Shown piece after piece: positions 1-11,860 of a stretch of 64,000 nucleotides of DNA. The DNA is from Tanypteryx hageni (Eukaryota; Arthropoda; Insecta; Odonata; Petaluridae). The notes beneath the pieces were generated by a model, which saw only the letters and a list, made by a program, of their open reading frames with translations, was not told the DNA's origin and made no database searches. The stretch lies in the NCBI GenBank assembly GCA_028673005.1, contig CM054114.1, forward strand, positions 125,951,307-126,015,306, given 5' to 3'. Numbering within the stretch: position 1 is the first letter of the stretch; each line of letters begins with the position of its first letter. Made by a program: the position numbers and the translations under genes.

Positions 1-545
1 CTCGCAGTTCATTTTGATCAGCTTATGTCCTTAGTACTACTCTCCTTGGTAATAAAAAATGAACTTAAAAGTGATGGATCAGTTACTAAAGCAATGAAAT
101 AATTCAAACAATAATAAACCCAATGTGGTGGAACAATATTTTTATGACTACTTCAATTAACTGTGGAAAATGAAAGACTTTTCAAAAGCAATCCTGCATC
201 AAATCTCCAACGACATATAATCTTAATATTTAAAGAGCAATCTGTTTGTTTGTCCGAACACTATGTAAATCCCCATAAGAGAGCACAAATCCTTTTTTTC
301 ACTTGCAGTCTTTTATTCTTTTGCAAAATTAAATTAGAAATAATTGACCTACGATCTTCGGATATAGACCATTTTAAAGAAAAATAAACAAAAATTCTTA
401 CTATTGTCGTCGAATTTTGCCTTCGGCCCGAAATCGTTCAAATTTCGCTTATGACTTCAAATTTTCGTCAAAATATTGCGTTTTTAGTGAAAGGTTCCCT
501 TGGCGGCAGAATAGATAGTTCAACTCGAGACCATTGTTATATGAA
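1..545. other. AT-rich DNA, no recognised feature
   Basis: I see no conserved coding segment, RNA gene or repeat unit. The one open frame on the plus strand (163-387) has no recognisable motif and its composition is what AT-rich DNA gives by chance. Confidence 0.5.
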
Positions 546-1181
546 TTTTTATGCGCTTCTTGCACGAAGTGAACGCATATAGGGGAGGTCGGTTCCGTCC
601 GTCCGCATGTTAAAACTCGGGAACCGCTGAACGTACTTTAATGAAATTTGGTATTTCAGAATTTTGCTAAAATTGGTCTAACAATTCCAATTTTGGTTAA
701 AATCGGACCACAAGTACAACCACTTTACATGATTTACATGTAGATAACAATGTTCCTTTGTTCCAACTCGGGAACCGCTGGACGTATTTTGATGGAATTT
801 GGAAATGAGGAGTTTTACTAAAATTGGTCGACCGATTCCAACTTTGGTTAAAATCGGACAACAATTACGACCACTTTACATGAAGACCTACATGCAGTTT
901 ACAATGTTTATTTCAACTCGGGAACCGATGGGCGCATTTCGATGAAATTTGGTATTGGGGAGTTTTAGTAAAATTGGTAGACCAATTCCAACTTTGGTTA
1001 AAATCGGACAATAATTACGACCACTTTACATTAAGACCTACATGTTTTTTATAACGTACCTCGCTTGCTTCTCGTTAAATACTCATCTGAGCGAAATTTT
1101 TTTAAAACATTGTGAAATCTCAAAGAACGCATTTGGAAACTCAGTGTACTTCGACATGGAGTACACCTTTCCAATATTGTT
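546..1181 (+). mobile_element. Family A copy 1, Helentron-like non-autonomous element
   Basis: This is a non-coding dispersed repeat seen five times in the window. It starts with a segment (ATGCGCTTCTTG) that is close to the inverse of CAAAGAACGCAT at 1121-1132. A GTCCGTCC-rich leader follows, then three internal units that each begin with ACTCGGGAACCG near 615, 766 and 916, a spacing of about 150 bp. Near the 3' end lies a hairpin, GTGTACTTC-gacat-GGAGTACAC (1144-1166), which has one T-G wobble, and the copy ends at CCAATATTGTTA. Subterminal inverted repeats, ~150-bp internal tandem repeats and a terminal stem-loop are the published hallmarks of Helentron-associated elements. The class is my inference; the structure is read directly. 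No rolling-circle transposase is present, so mobility would depend on a helper elsewhere. Confidence 0.6.
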
Positions 1182-3700
1182 ATATACATATGGATGTTTA
1201 TATCGGCTTAATAGGAAGTAATCTATCATTCCTCTGGCAGATGTAATGTTTAAGTTGAAATCAGACGAATCGTCATAATTCTATCCTGAAAGACATAATT
1301 CTTTTTCGTGAACTCAGCTATACGTCGTCATTTACGAAACGTACCTCTATCAACCATAGTAACGCGATGATTTATCTTAGTTTGTAACCATTGATGTCAT
1401 AAACTTACGAATAACTTAACTGCAATCCATATGAAGACATTATAAGAAAAGATTTTTGAATGACATTCCATGCACATTGAGGGACATTTTCTCAAAGAAG
1501 ATGTTTTTAAATGTTCCGCTTTATTTTTCAATTTTGAACAAAATATTTTACGTTTAAGGAATATTAACGAATCTTTCCGAAATAGATGCATTCGAGAACA
1601 AATCTAATTACTACATTGCTTATAGTAATTTTAAAGATATTTACGTTAAGAAGTGAAGGAATTACTCAATTTTGTGGCTTAATTATCAAAATTGGAAATA
1701 GAATGTTGACATATTCGAGATCGAAATATTTGTTTTTAAGTATGTATACATACGACAGTCGCGTTTTACTAAAACTATATACAAAGAAAAATCCATGGGC
1801 GTCCGCTGAAGGGAGCAATTGGGGGGGGGGGTGCACTTTACCCTCCCTGGAAATGTTGAAATTTTTTAAAATTTGAAATACGAGGGTTTTTACTTAAGAG
1901 ACCTCTAGACCTGTTTATTATCATATTAAATTATTTAAATTACACCCAATGGGGATTAAAATGATGAACAGACCGGAATTAGTTAAGTTCCTTTATCAAA
2001 GAATATTTTGGCTTGCCAAAATATCAATGACGTCCCATGTTCACTCAGCGAAATAATAAATAAATACATATTTTTACCAGGTTTTAAAATCAGCTACGTA
2101 AATTGCGCTACTTTTACCTGCAACAACGTGTACCATCAAGTAATAATTTTAATACTTCCTCACAGTGAAAAATAGACTTTAAAATGGCTGAAGATAGACT
2201 TAGTGGACTGTGAATGTTAAGTGCTCATAGAAAATAAATTTTGAAGAAATATTTTATCGAACGAGTAATAGACGCTTATGGAGAAAAACAAGGAGGCTTT
2301 CGTTTGTCTTTACAAATGAATAAATATTTTTCCATCTCATATTTTTTAATGTAAAGATATAATCAATAACGCTGACACAATAATTATTTTTTTGCGAATT
2401 TTTCGCACGGGTTTCGCTAGTTAAGAAATATATTAGATATTATTATTGCAGAAAATTGCTTAGATGTTTCCTAACTCATGTCTTATGCCTCCTTTCTAAT
2501 TATAAAATTAGTACATATTTAGTATTTGGGATTTGCTAATCTCTTATAGTGAGGTGAAAATGTCCTATCCTAGGTCAAAAAAACGTTATATTATAGAAAA
2601 ACTCCACTTTATTTCATAATTTTTAAAACTGCCATTGAGTACAACCAAATGATCATTGCCTCAATTACATTACCTTTTCTAATCCAGCTCCTAACGTACA
2701 TACTTATGTGTAATTATTTATAGTTTTTTCAGTCAATTAATTAAGGAACGTGAAGATGCAAATTTTGATTGCATGGTGTTCGTGGAATGGTACGAACAGT
2801 TGAATGGAGTTCCCATGAGAAATACAATACTTAATGGATATAGATACTTTCTCGGTTTTAAAGGAATAAAATCTCAAGTGTCAAGGTGATCACTGCACCT
2901 GATAAGTTATAAACTGAGAGAGAACTTGCAAGAAGAACTTGAGAAGTTCATGGCGCATGCAAGAACGCAGGCTCATCCGCAGGTACGCAAACGCCAAGAA
3001 TACACGAAGAGCGATGCGATCAACGCTGTATATACATACTTACAAAATTGCGATGAATTTATGTTTGTCTCTGAATTAAAGATATGACGTTTCAGACAGT
3101 GCTAAAAAAATCGTCGGTAAGACAACGATCAAAATAAGCGTTTGAATTGAAGAGATAGTTGCCAGAACAGAAACTTAAAAAAATTACGAAAAATATGTAG
3201 CTATCCGATTCACATTTTGTCACACTCTTTATGAGTTTTTTTTTACAGATTTGGAATCCATTCCACAGTGATGCCATAGCGTCAATATCTGAACTGGAGT
3301 TTATCCACAAGATAGAAAATAAATCGATGAGGAAATGCTCGATTCTCATGCTTGTATAATACACAATGAAAGGATGTGTACTTGTCATTGAACTATGTTA
3401 AAGATTTCATTATTATTATTGAATTTAGCATTCGTTTCAGAATTTAACTAGGATATCTTTCCCACCTGGCAAAACGAAATATCGCAGCCACCCGCCATCG
3501 TCGCTAACGCCTTCAAGTTGCACTCGGTACTAAAAATTAACTTCCTGCACGAAAGTGGGGTGCCGCCGTTCTATTTTTTTACTCCTTCCCTGACGAATAG
3601 AGAGAAAGAAGTCGAGAAGGAGGAGGAGGAGTAGAGCGATTAAAAAAGAAAAATATCGAAGCGAAAAATCCTTTTAACAATGGAACTTCGCGCCATATTT
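1182..3700. other. AT-rich DNA, no recognised feature
   Basis: Apart from a short poly-G run near 1820-1832 and a GAG-rich stretch near 3618-3635, I see nothing defensible. The open frames here are short and have no domain signature. Confidence 0.5.
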
Positions 3701-3915
3701 TTCACCTCTTTTCCTTCCTTACACTCGGTCGTGAAAATTGAAAAGTAGTCCGAAATGTATCGATCCATTGTTTTCGAGAGACTCGTGACTCTGGGGGGAA
3801 TTGTTTCGCGGCCGAGGAGGAGATAGCGACTACAAATTTTTCCCTATTTCTTTCTCCGGTCTTTTGGTTTGGAGTGCTCTCGGTTGTGCTTCTCCACGCA
3901 GAACGAACGCATTCG

Positions 3916-3953
3916 TGTGTGTGTGTGCGTGTGTGTGTGTGTATGTGTGTGCG
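3916..3953. repeat. (GT)n microsatellite
   Basis: A GT dinucleotide run with a few C and A interruptions. It makes misleading Thr-His or Cys-Val open frames on both strands. Confidence 0.9.
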
Positions 3954-4285
3954 GGCCGCGATTCGATAAGCGTTGATTTGAAAAGGAAGAACTACCCCCA
4001 TTCAGTGGAGACCCGGAAGGGATAACCCACTCTCGACTCTTTTCCCGCACGCGTTCTACACGAACTCCCACCTACCAATCTGCCTGCATGACGCGGGGCG
4101 GCTTATCCTTCTCCTGAAATTGCACGAGTGCTCGTGGGTTGCCTACATTTATCGGGCTTTCAAACAAGCCAACTGCACAAGCAACGAATTTGAAAATTTG
4201 CTGTTACGAAGGAAATTCGAAAGTTTAAAAAACACCATTGTCCATTTCTTAGGCATCAATGAAACATAATGATGGAGAGTTGTAA

Positions 4286-4642
4286 CAAAGGAACATTGTC
4301 AACTATTTGTAGGTTATATAAAGTGGTCGTAATTGTTGTCCGATTTTAACCAAAATTGAATGGTCGACCAATTTTAGCAAAACTCTCCAATACCAAATTT
4401 CATCTAAATACGCGCCACGGTTCTCGAATTGAAACAGGGACATTGTAGGTCTTCATGTACAGTGGTCATCATTGCTGTCCGAATTTGACCAAAATTGAAA
4501 TCGGTCGATAAATTTGAGCAAAACTCCCCAATACCAAATTTCATCGTCCAGCGGTTTCCGAGTTTTAACATGCGGACGGACGGAAACGATCTCCCCTATA
4601 TGCGTCCAGTTCGTGCACTTCGTGCATAGAACGCATAAAAAG
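4286..4642 (-). mobile_element. Family A copy 2, 3'-truncated
   Basis: A reverse-strand copy of the family found at 546-1181. About two of the ~150-bp units are present, followed on the right by the GTCCGTCC-type leader and the end sequence GAACGCATAAAAA. The 3' hairpin and the CAAAGAACGCAT arm are missing, so the copy is truncated or deleted on its 3' side. Confidence 0.6.
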
Positions 4643-5435
4643 AATGGATTAAATTTATATAAAAATTTTCTGTCGGTGTCGCTCATTTTATTATGTAATA
4701 GTTTTAAAACCCAATCCTATATTACGTTGTCTTCTATTATCGACTGTTAAATTAAAAGAAAAGTGACAAGTTTCACGGAACAATTTCGTGCGCCATTCAC
4801 CAATAATTTTGGGAAAAGGAATGTTTAGAAGTACATACTTTAAAATACCGTAATGTTCCTTTAATGTATTCCTCTAATTAAAATTCCTTTTACTACCGCT
4901 CATTGATTAGCAATGAGACCGACGAAGAATATCTCAAGAATTTTGTTTCTTCTGCCGGAGAATGAGTTGATCGCTAACCAGACGTGACGTAAAGATGAAA
5001 GAAAAAAAGAAAACAAAAATATAATTTGGGGTTAAAAACACAGAAGCGATGAACCTACCAATTAAACAAATAATAAATCGGCTACCGATATATCCAGAAG
5101 AAATTCACATTTCTTCTTTTTTTCCCTTCGGATATATTCCTGTTCTCTTCTCGGCGGGAGAGAGGTCAGCGACCCGGCGACTTCCCCTACAAAACGCCAC
5201 GTGAACAACGACCTCAAGTGGCCGGTCCCAAAACGAGGGGATATGTCTATAAAAAAGCGGTCATATCCTTCGGTCCGGAAGAAAAAAAAGAGCGGACCTA
5301 CCCCTAATATTGAGAAATCCCTTTAACGTTTTACAATCACTCCGTGAGGGAGGAGAGAAAAGAGAAAAAACCCTTCCTGCCCTAAGGGGTCTAAAAGAAG
5401 TCCCCAATAAGTCTTACACAACCAGAAGTCAATTT
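4643..5435. other. AT-rich DNA, no recognised feature
   Basis: No gene or repeat structure is seen between the family A copy and the pyrimidine tract. Confidence 0.45.
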
Positions 5436-5439
5436 TTTT

Positions 5440-6129
5440 CCCTCCCCGTCTCCATTCTCTCTCTCTCTCTCCCTCTCTCTCCTCCCATCCCTCCTCTCAC
5501 TTCTCTCCTCTCTTCCGTTTCCTCTCTCTCCTCTCATTTAACTTCTCTCATCTCACTTCTCTCCTCTTTCACTTCTCTATTTTATCTCTCTTTCATTTCC
5601 TCTCTCCTCTCCCCACCTCACCTTGTCTCCTTTCTCCTCTTATCTCGTCCATCTTTATCTTCTTACCTCACTCTCTTCTCTCTCCTTTTCCCTCCCTCCT
5701 CTCTTCCTTCTCCTCTCACTCCTCTCTTCCCTCTCTTCTATCTCCCCACCTCATTCTGTCTCCTTTCTCCTCTCCTCTATCTCCTTACCTCACACTCCTC
5801 TCTCTTCTCCCTCCTTTCCTCTCACTCCTATCTTTCTTCTCCTCTCACTCCTCTCTTCCTCCTCTCACTCCTCTCTTCCCTCTACTCTATCTCCCCACCT
5901 CATCCTGTCTCCTTTCTCTTCTCCTCTATCTCCTTGCCTCACTCTCCTCTCTCTTCCTTCTCCTCTCACTCCTCCTTTCTCCTCTCCTCTATCTCATACC
6001 TCACTCTCCTCTCTCTCCTTTCCTCTCACTCCTCTCTTCCCTCTCTTCTATCTCCCCACCTCATCCTGCCTCCTTTCTCCTCTATCTCCTTACCTCAAAC
6101 TCCTCTCTCTCTCTCCTCTCACTCTTCCT
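5440..6129. repeat. Pyrimidine minisatellite, left part
   Basis: The plus strand is almost entirely C and T. Inside it a higher-order unit recurs: CTCCCCACCTCA appears near 5609, 5742, 5891 and 6052, so the period drifts between about 133 and 161 bp. The long Ser/Leu/Pro open frames here (up to 287 codons) are artefacts of a stop-free composition. The tract continues after the inserted element, from 6645. Confidence 0.85.
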
Positions 6130-6644
6130 CAGTGGCAGATCCAGAAAAATTCAACAGGGTGGGCACGCAATAGAAAAAAATGCACAAGTAGTATAATATG
6201 TTCTGGTAAATTTATACATAAGACGGCGGAAAGACGGACTATAATATTCTACTCTTTCCTTTTTCAACATTTATCCACCCAATCACCACCCACATGGTGA
6301 TGGATACTCTTCTTTTGGAATGCGAGGGGCGCGGAAGCGCCCTGAGCGGTATAAACCCGGCATAGCATGCACAAGAAACTAAAACCAAAGCGATCCGAGG
6401 GCTCGCCAAGAATCATCTTAAAAATAGACAAAAAGAAATCAACAAATTGCTCCCGCGATATCATTTCAAATCCCTGCATTAAACAATAAAATGAGATTGG
6501 AAATTGCATCGGGGATGTTGGCTGTGTAATTCGCAAGCTGTTCCGAATATGTATATAGTTTAATATATTTATACTTGCTTATTTGCAGGTCAGGTGAAAG
6601 GAGGGACACGTGCCCCGATGTCCCCCCCCCTGGATCTGCCACTG
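6130..6644. mobile_element. TIR element inserted in the minisatellite
   Basis: A 515-bp segment of normal base composition interrupts the pyrimidine tract. Its ends are perfect 15-bp inverted repeats, CAGTGGCAGATCCAG on the left and CTGGATCTGCCACTG on the right. The 8-bp flanks (CTCTTCCT and CTCCTCTC) are similar but lie in low-complexity DNA, so a target duplication cannot be proved. It carries no transposase. Short relatives with the same end motif occur near 37774, 37943 and 55078. Confidence 0.75.
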
Positions 6645-6882
6645 CTCCTCTCTCTCCTTTCCTCTTTCCTCTCCTCTCTCTCCTTACCTCACTCTCCTCT
6701 CCTCTCTTCTCTCCACTCCCTCCTTGGCTCTCTCCTTCCTCTCGCAACTTTAATTTCTTTCCTCTCCTCAACACTTCTCTCCTTCATTCTCCTCTCTGCT
6801 CTCCCTTTCCTCTCCATTTCTCTTTCTCTCTCTCCCTCTTTCTCTCCCTCTCTCTCTCTCTCTCTCTCTCCTCTCCCTCCAC
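6645..6882. repeat. Pyrimidine minisatellite, right part
   Basis: A continuation of the tract at 5440-6129, ending in a (CT)n run near 6850-6870. Confidence 0.85.
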
Positions 6883-7190
6883 AGGAGAAAACCTGAATCT
6901 CTCGAGGACTTGGATGTCGCGCTGGATTTTTTTTCCCTAGCTGGTCATTCCCCTCGCAGGGGACAAAATAAAGCGTTTTTATACCGCCTCTTCGTTTCTT
7001 TTACGCGTAAAGAAAACCCCTAAACTCTGGTTCCCCAATAAACCTCCACCATAACCACCACATCCATTAAACGACCCTCGGATGTTTGTGTATGTTTCCC
7101 TTAAAAGTGGTGAATATTTTCAAAGCGTGACTTTCCTTCACGCTAACCCTCTTCTAAACTTCTTTATTTCCCCCATTTTCTTCTCCTTTT
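6883..7190. other. No recognised feature
   Basis: Unremarkable mixed-composition DNA; I see no coding signal or repeat. Confidence 0.4.
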
Positions 7191-7740
7191 TTTGGAGAGG
7201 GTGAGAGGGAGGGTGCGGTTGTTTTACGAAGGAAGAAATAAAGATTGGAGGGAGAATGTGAGAGGAAGAGGATACAAGAGAAAATGTACAGAAGAAAAAA
7301 GAAGAAAGGAAAGAGAGCTGTGAGATGAGGCAGCAAAAAGGTAAAATGGGAGGAGAATGTGGGAGAAATGAATTTGAAACTATTCAAACCTACTATATTG
7401 GCAAGGCTAGGCCCTGTCGGCCATCTCTACCGTATAACCTCGCATGTCGTTTGATTTTAAATGCATGCCATCACATAAAAAAGACAAAAAGTGAACAAAA
7501 TAGAAGGAAAAATTACCAATATTTAAAGATAAAAAAGTGACGAAAGAACAACTATGAAAAATTGAACTGAAATGGAGTCGAAGAATAAGAAATAGAGATT
7601 TTGACAAGAAATGGAATAATGAAGGAGTGGAAGGAATAGGAAGAGAGAGAGAAAAAGACAAATGGAGAGGAGAGGAAACAGTAGAATTAAAAGGGAGGGA
7701 TGAAAGAAAGTGTAAGAGAGAGGAAAAATTATGGGAGGAA
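7191..7740. repeat. Purine-rich tract, left of family D copy
   Basis: The plus strand is dominated by A and G, notably 7191-7370 and 7545-7740. The same purine bias resumes after the family D element at about 8990, so that element appears to have inserted into one long purine tract. Confidence 0.6.
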
Positions 7741-8960
7741 ACAAGATGATCCAAACGGAACTTATGATGCCTACTTTCCATTTAACCATTTATATACTTA
7801 CATATATTGGCTTTAATAGCTTTAAAGTCATCGCGGATATGTTGCTCTTTGTGTTCCAAAATTTTATAATTTAGCGTTACAAAATACATTCGAATGGAAT
7901 ATTAAATTGATCACGAGCATTTGTGCGGCAAAAATAATGCGCGTATGTATTAGAACAGTGGTTCCCAAACCCTATTCTCCTGCGGCTTTGATTTGCATAG
8001 AACAGTCCGCAGTCCCCATATAAAATATTTTATCGATAATGTTTAGGAAATTTAATTTAAAAGAATTAGCTATGATTTCCATAGCTTTGGGTGAAGAAGA
8101 AGAATATCCAAAACGAAGGAGGACTTAGGTGTATATAGCATGAAAAAGGAGGAAGATTGACGGAGAATATTCAACACTCTATCGTGAATGGTAAATCGGT
8201 CGAAAGGCTAATTGGTATTTCGCTTGAATTGAATATGGAACATATTATCTAATATTCGAGTTCATAATTAATTTATCCATTGCTCATAAAATGCACAGCT
8301 TAAATAATATACAGTCTCAACATAGGACTTACCATATATTAGTTTTTGGCGAGTTTTATCGTATTCACACATACTTTTCGGTTATGGCATTTTCGTATAT
8401 GACCGATTTTTCCGCGGCTCCTCGGAAAAAGCTTTCCGGCTCCCTAAGCAGCCGCGGCTCACACTTTGGGGAACACTGTAATATAATATACAGAATCCGA
8501 GTCCAACAACAGTCGTTGCTAAGGCAACACTCTCGTAATGAGTGACAAAAACTGCATAAACGCTAGTATTTACGCAAAATTCGAAGAAATACGATCAATA
8601 AGCAACATTCTACGACAAAAATTAAAAACTCCATTCCTTTCCTCAGAGAAGAGTACAAATCCCGCCCCGATATTACAATTTTAAGATATTTTAATGTGCA
8701 AGATAAAATTACCCCGCACGATGGTCTTCAAATTTCCCATGTAAATCAAATGAGAAGGATAGTTCCTGGAATCGAACCCGGGGCTTTCAAACTTTGCAAC
8801 AAAAACTATTCTCGGGAGCTCGGCTCCTGTAGCAGGAGATTTCCACCAAGTGCCACGAAAATCGGTCCATTGGTTCAAAAGTTAATAGGGGAGACGGACA
8901 GACAGACACAACGACAAAACTATAAGTCTTTTTCCATTCTCGAAAGTAGACTAAAAATCG
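7741..8960 (-). mobile_element. Family D copy 1, Helentron-like, interrupted by a hAT-like element
   Basis: On the minus strand this segment matches 60945-61645 along its whole length, except for the hAT-like insertion at 7956-8478. Without the insertion it is about 697 bp. Its 5' end (right side) has TTTTTAGTCTACTTTCG and its 3' end has GCCTACTTTCC in inverted orientation, a subterminal inverted repeat that is perfect over 12 bp in the other copy. It ends at ATCTTGTT, the same tail as family A. Inside is a GTCTGTCTGTCCG-type leader and a half tRNA-like block containing the B-box GGTTCGATTCC. No protein is encoded. Confidence 0.7.
7956..8478. mobile_element. hAT-like non-autonomous element
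   Basis: A 523-bp element with ends CAGTGGTTCCCAAAC and, inverted, CAGTGTTCCCCAAAGTG. Flanking 8-mers are TATTAGAA and TAATATAA (6 of 8 identical). The uninterrupted paralogue at 61443-61450 reads TTCTAATA, the exact complement of TATTAGAA, which confirms both the ends and an 8-bp target duplication, as expected for hAT. No transposase frame is seen. Confidence 0.8.
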
Positions 8961-8989
8961 ATAGAATAAGCATTCTATAGAATAAAACA

Positions 8990-9540
8990 AAAAGGATATG
9001 GAAATGCCATAAAAAGGAGAGGAAATATTGGGATGGAGATAAGGGAGGGAAGAAGGAATTGCAGGGAATGGAAGGAGGTAAAATAGGAGATATGTGAATT
9101 GGGGAATAATAAATAGAATACGATTGGAAAAGAAAGGGGAAGAGCATCGAAAGGAAAGGAAAAATACGACGGAAGAGAGAAATGATCAGGAAAGGAAGAG
9201 AATACGGTGCGATGAGGATAGATGGAAACGGAAATAGGATTTTATCGTAAATAATGAAGTAGAAAAGGAGAAACGGAGTGGGAAGAGGGAGAGAAGACAG
9301 GGAGAGGGAATGAGGAAATAGTCCTCAAAATCCGCCGTGCTTTAGGGAAAAAAAGAATCCTTCTGTTCGAAGAAGAAAATTTAGGGGAAAAGGTTGGGGC
9401 AGTGCGCACGTCCAAGGATTTGGTCTGAAGTTGGAAGGAGATAGCGGAGGGGAGGATGGCAAAGAGGAGGGGAGAATGGGAAAAAGGAGGAGAGGGGGGT
9501 AAGGAGGAAGGGGAGTTATGGGAAGGAGGGAGGGGTGGCC
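8990..9540. repeat. Purine-rich tract, right of family D copy
   Basis: G/A-rich on the plus strand, with GGAGG and GGAAGG words throughout. Open frames on either strand are compositional. Confidence 0.6.
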
Positions 9541-10149
9541 AGCCAAGCACGGTGATCCATGTTGTTGTGCCTCACGGAACGGAAAGAGTTCATGTCGCCG
9601 TGGAAGTGTATAAGAGACCTGCTTCTGGCCGCAGGAGGAAGCGAGCCGTATGAGGTCAAAAGGAAATATTTTCCGCCGGAGATTATTTTTTTCTTTTACC
9701 TTCCGGGGTAAAATATAAGGCCTTTTAAATAAAAAAGAACAGGGCAGAAATGAAAGGGGAGGTTTTTTTTAATCGGGAATTTTTTCCTTCGAAGAAAAAA
9801 TGGACTCGGGGACTTCGACGTGCCTCACGGAAGTCACGAAGAAAAATTCTTTTTTTTCCACTTGCTTTGCGTCGTCGGGAAAAAGCATTGTGGATGCAGC
9901 TGTCGCACTCAGAATTCCTGACGTATTATTCCTTTCTTCCGGTTGGTGTTTAAGATATAGAAGGAATCTGGGTCTACAGGAATGAGTAACGCATCTGTGA
10001 TCGGCGGGATTTTTTTTAAGGCCAGAAAAATTAATTATTTTGTCAAGTTTACTCACCACTCACGTCGTAAAGCTCTCCCCTTCCTTAAAAGATGAAGTAA
10101 ATGGCTTTCATTTCCGATATTCGATGCGTCGATACGTCAAACTGCGAAC
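9541..10149. other. No recognised feature
   Basis: Mixed-composition DNA with several overlapping short open frames. None shows a recognisable domain. Confidence 0.4.
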
Positions 10150-10424
10150 CAGTGGTGTCCATACCGCGACCCGCTAGTTACATCCGGCCCACCAGGAGTT
10201 TAATAACTGAAGGGCAAAATGCAGCGTAAAATTAAAATGCTGAACCAACAAAAAATATTTCACCTTTTCCTATTCATTCCCATAAAGGATAAATACATTT
10301 AAAACAAATCAAGTAAGATTGATCCCAAAAACCCATTAGTTTCTTGAAATTGATTCTCCACTGTATTTTTCACCAAATGTGGCCCGCAATGTAGCCCTCG
10401 AGCCGTAAAGCTTGAGCATCACTG
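10150..10424. mobile_element. Short hAT-like element
   Basis: A 275-bp segment with ends CAGTGGTGTCCATACC and, inverted, CAGTGATGCTCAAGC. GGCCC words sit close to both ends (ATCCGGCCCACC and TGTGGCCCGCAATG), a pattern shared with the other hAT-like elements here. The 8-bp flanks CTGCGAAC and CCGTAAAC match at only 5 of 8 positions. Confidence 0.5.
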
Positions 10425-11659
10425 CCGTAAACGACCGTTCATTACCGGAAAAGGTACCCGACTTCTGTGTAACCAAATTCCTCTCCGTTTGTCATAAGGA
10501 GTATGGTGCTCTTACAATACTCCTTCAATGATGTTTTTTATTACCGTTGTTTTCGCTATATCATCGTGCGATGTTCTAAATAAAACATCCACCGTTGTTC
10601 ATTCCCACTTTATAGGTTCATTCGAACGGATAACGATTTTAAAATGGTAAAATGACGATCGGAATAATGCCCCAACCACGCTGCCTTAAGAAAAAACAAT
10701 CAAGTTCTGCTCTAATAAAAACGCAGAATTTTTGCGAAAATCGACACCGAACCTAACCTGTAGCGGGCCAGCCGCAATCTTTCTTCGCGGCCCACCTCTC
10801 CTCCCCTTATTCCTCCTTCTCCTCAACTCTCCCTTCTCCCATCTTCCAAAAGTCGGTGTCATCGCCCTCTCATTCGCTTTGACCCTTTCCGACCACACAA
10901 ACACTTTCCGACACGCACACACACACACACTGCCCTTGTGGACACAAAGTCGCACTGTTGACCCTCAAAGGTTCTTCTATTACTTCCTCTCCCATTCTTC
11001 GAGGGTGCGCCCAATCGATGCGACTTTTTACGACACGTCTATTTGGCCCATTGGAAAAGAGAGAGAAAAAGGGTTTTCCAAAAATTTCCGTGTTTTCTGT
11101 GCGTGCGGACGGCAAGTTCGGAAAATTTTTGGGCGGATGCACGTTTCAAACGATTCGTTTACGGAAGAATGAAAGAGTGGAAAAAATTGTTTTAAGTCCT
11201 GGGTGGTCGAAAGACAATTTTTTCCTTCCTCCATCTCGAGACTTCTTCCGCACCCCCGAAAAAATCTGTCGGAGAGTGGATCCGCGTGTTATCTACGCCC
11301 TCGGTCAACAATTGCGCGCTTTGCTCCGGGGAGTACGTAAACTCTAAAGAAGGGTTGGTCTTCGAGGTCCAAACCGTGAGAAAGACGAACCTCCCTCGCC
11401 ACGCTGAAGAGGAAGATGGAGGGGAGGTGAGAAATGCAAAGGAAAGGGACTAATTTCGAACGAGAGTGATTCTTTTCGAAAGGGAAGTTCCCTCGATTTC
11501 GAAATACGGAGGTTACACTTTCGAACTGTAAGAATTTGCGGCAATCGGTAAACCTGTTCGCCAACCCCGGTAAGACCATCGTCTTAGAAGCAAGTTTGAA
11601 TAAGTTATTCGAGATGTATCAGAAACGTAAAAATCTAGTACTTATGTCAGGTCCTTAAA
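10425..11659. other. Moderately GC-rich unique DNA, no recognised gene
   Basis: Overlapping frames on both strands run through 10690-11580 (the longest is 146 codons at 10732-11172), which reflects lower stop frequency in this GC-richer stretch. A short (CA)n run lies at 10914-10930. I recognise no domain, so no gene is called. Confidence 0.4.
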
Positions 11660-11669
11660 AAACAGATTT

Positions 11670-11860
11670 TTAGGGTCATAATTCGGTGAATCACCGCTGA
11701 AGATGGCTGCATTACAGCCTAAATGCGCGTATGGGTTATCGTAACCTTGTTATGGCTTTTGGAGATACCTAAGCTAAGTACTTGATTTTTTCAATACATC
11801 ATACCCAAGTACTTATTCTAGAATTTATTATCAGCCACAAGACTGATTGGAATTACAAGA
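11670..11860 (+). repeat. Dispersed family Y copy 1
   Basis: This contains the words TCGGTGAATCACCGCTGAAGA and GGCTGCATTACAGCC, then AACCTTGTTATGGCTTTTGGAG and AAGTACTTATTCTAGAATTT. The same ordered words occur at 15955-16170, 22415-22560 with 23020-23100, 26200-26275 and, inverted, 44180-44300. The family is unclassified and non-coding. Confidence 0.55.

Noticed and set aside
4250..4760. Open frames at 4453-4750 on both strands
   Set aside because: They lie over a family A element copy and repeat in other copies without frame conservation.
5310..6300. Long Ser/Leu/Pro open frames (287 and 225 codons)
   Set aside because: They lie in an almost pure C/T tract where stop codons are rare; all frames look alike and have no domain.
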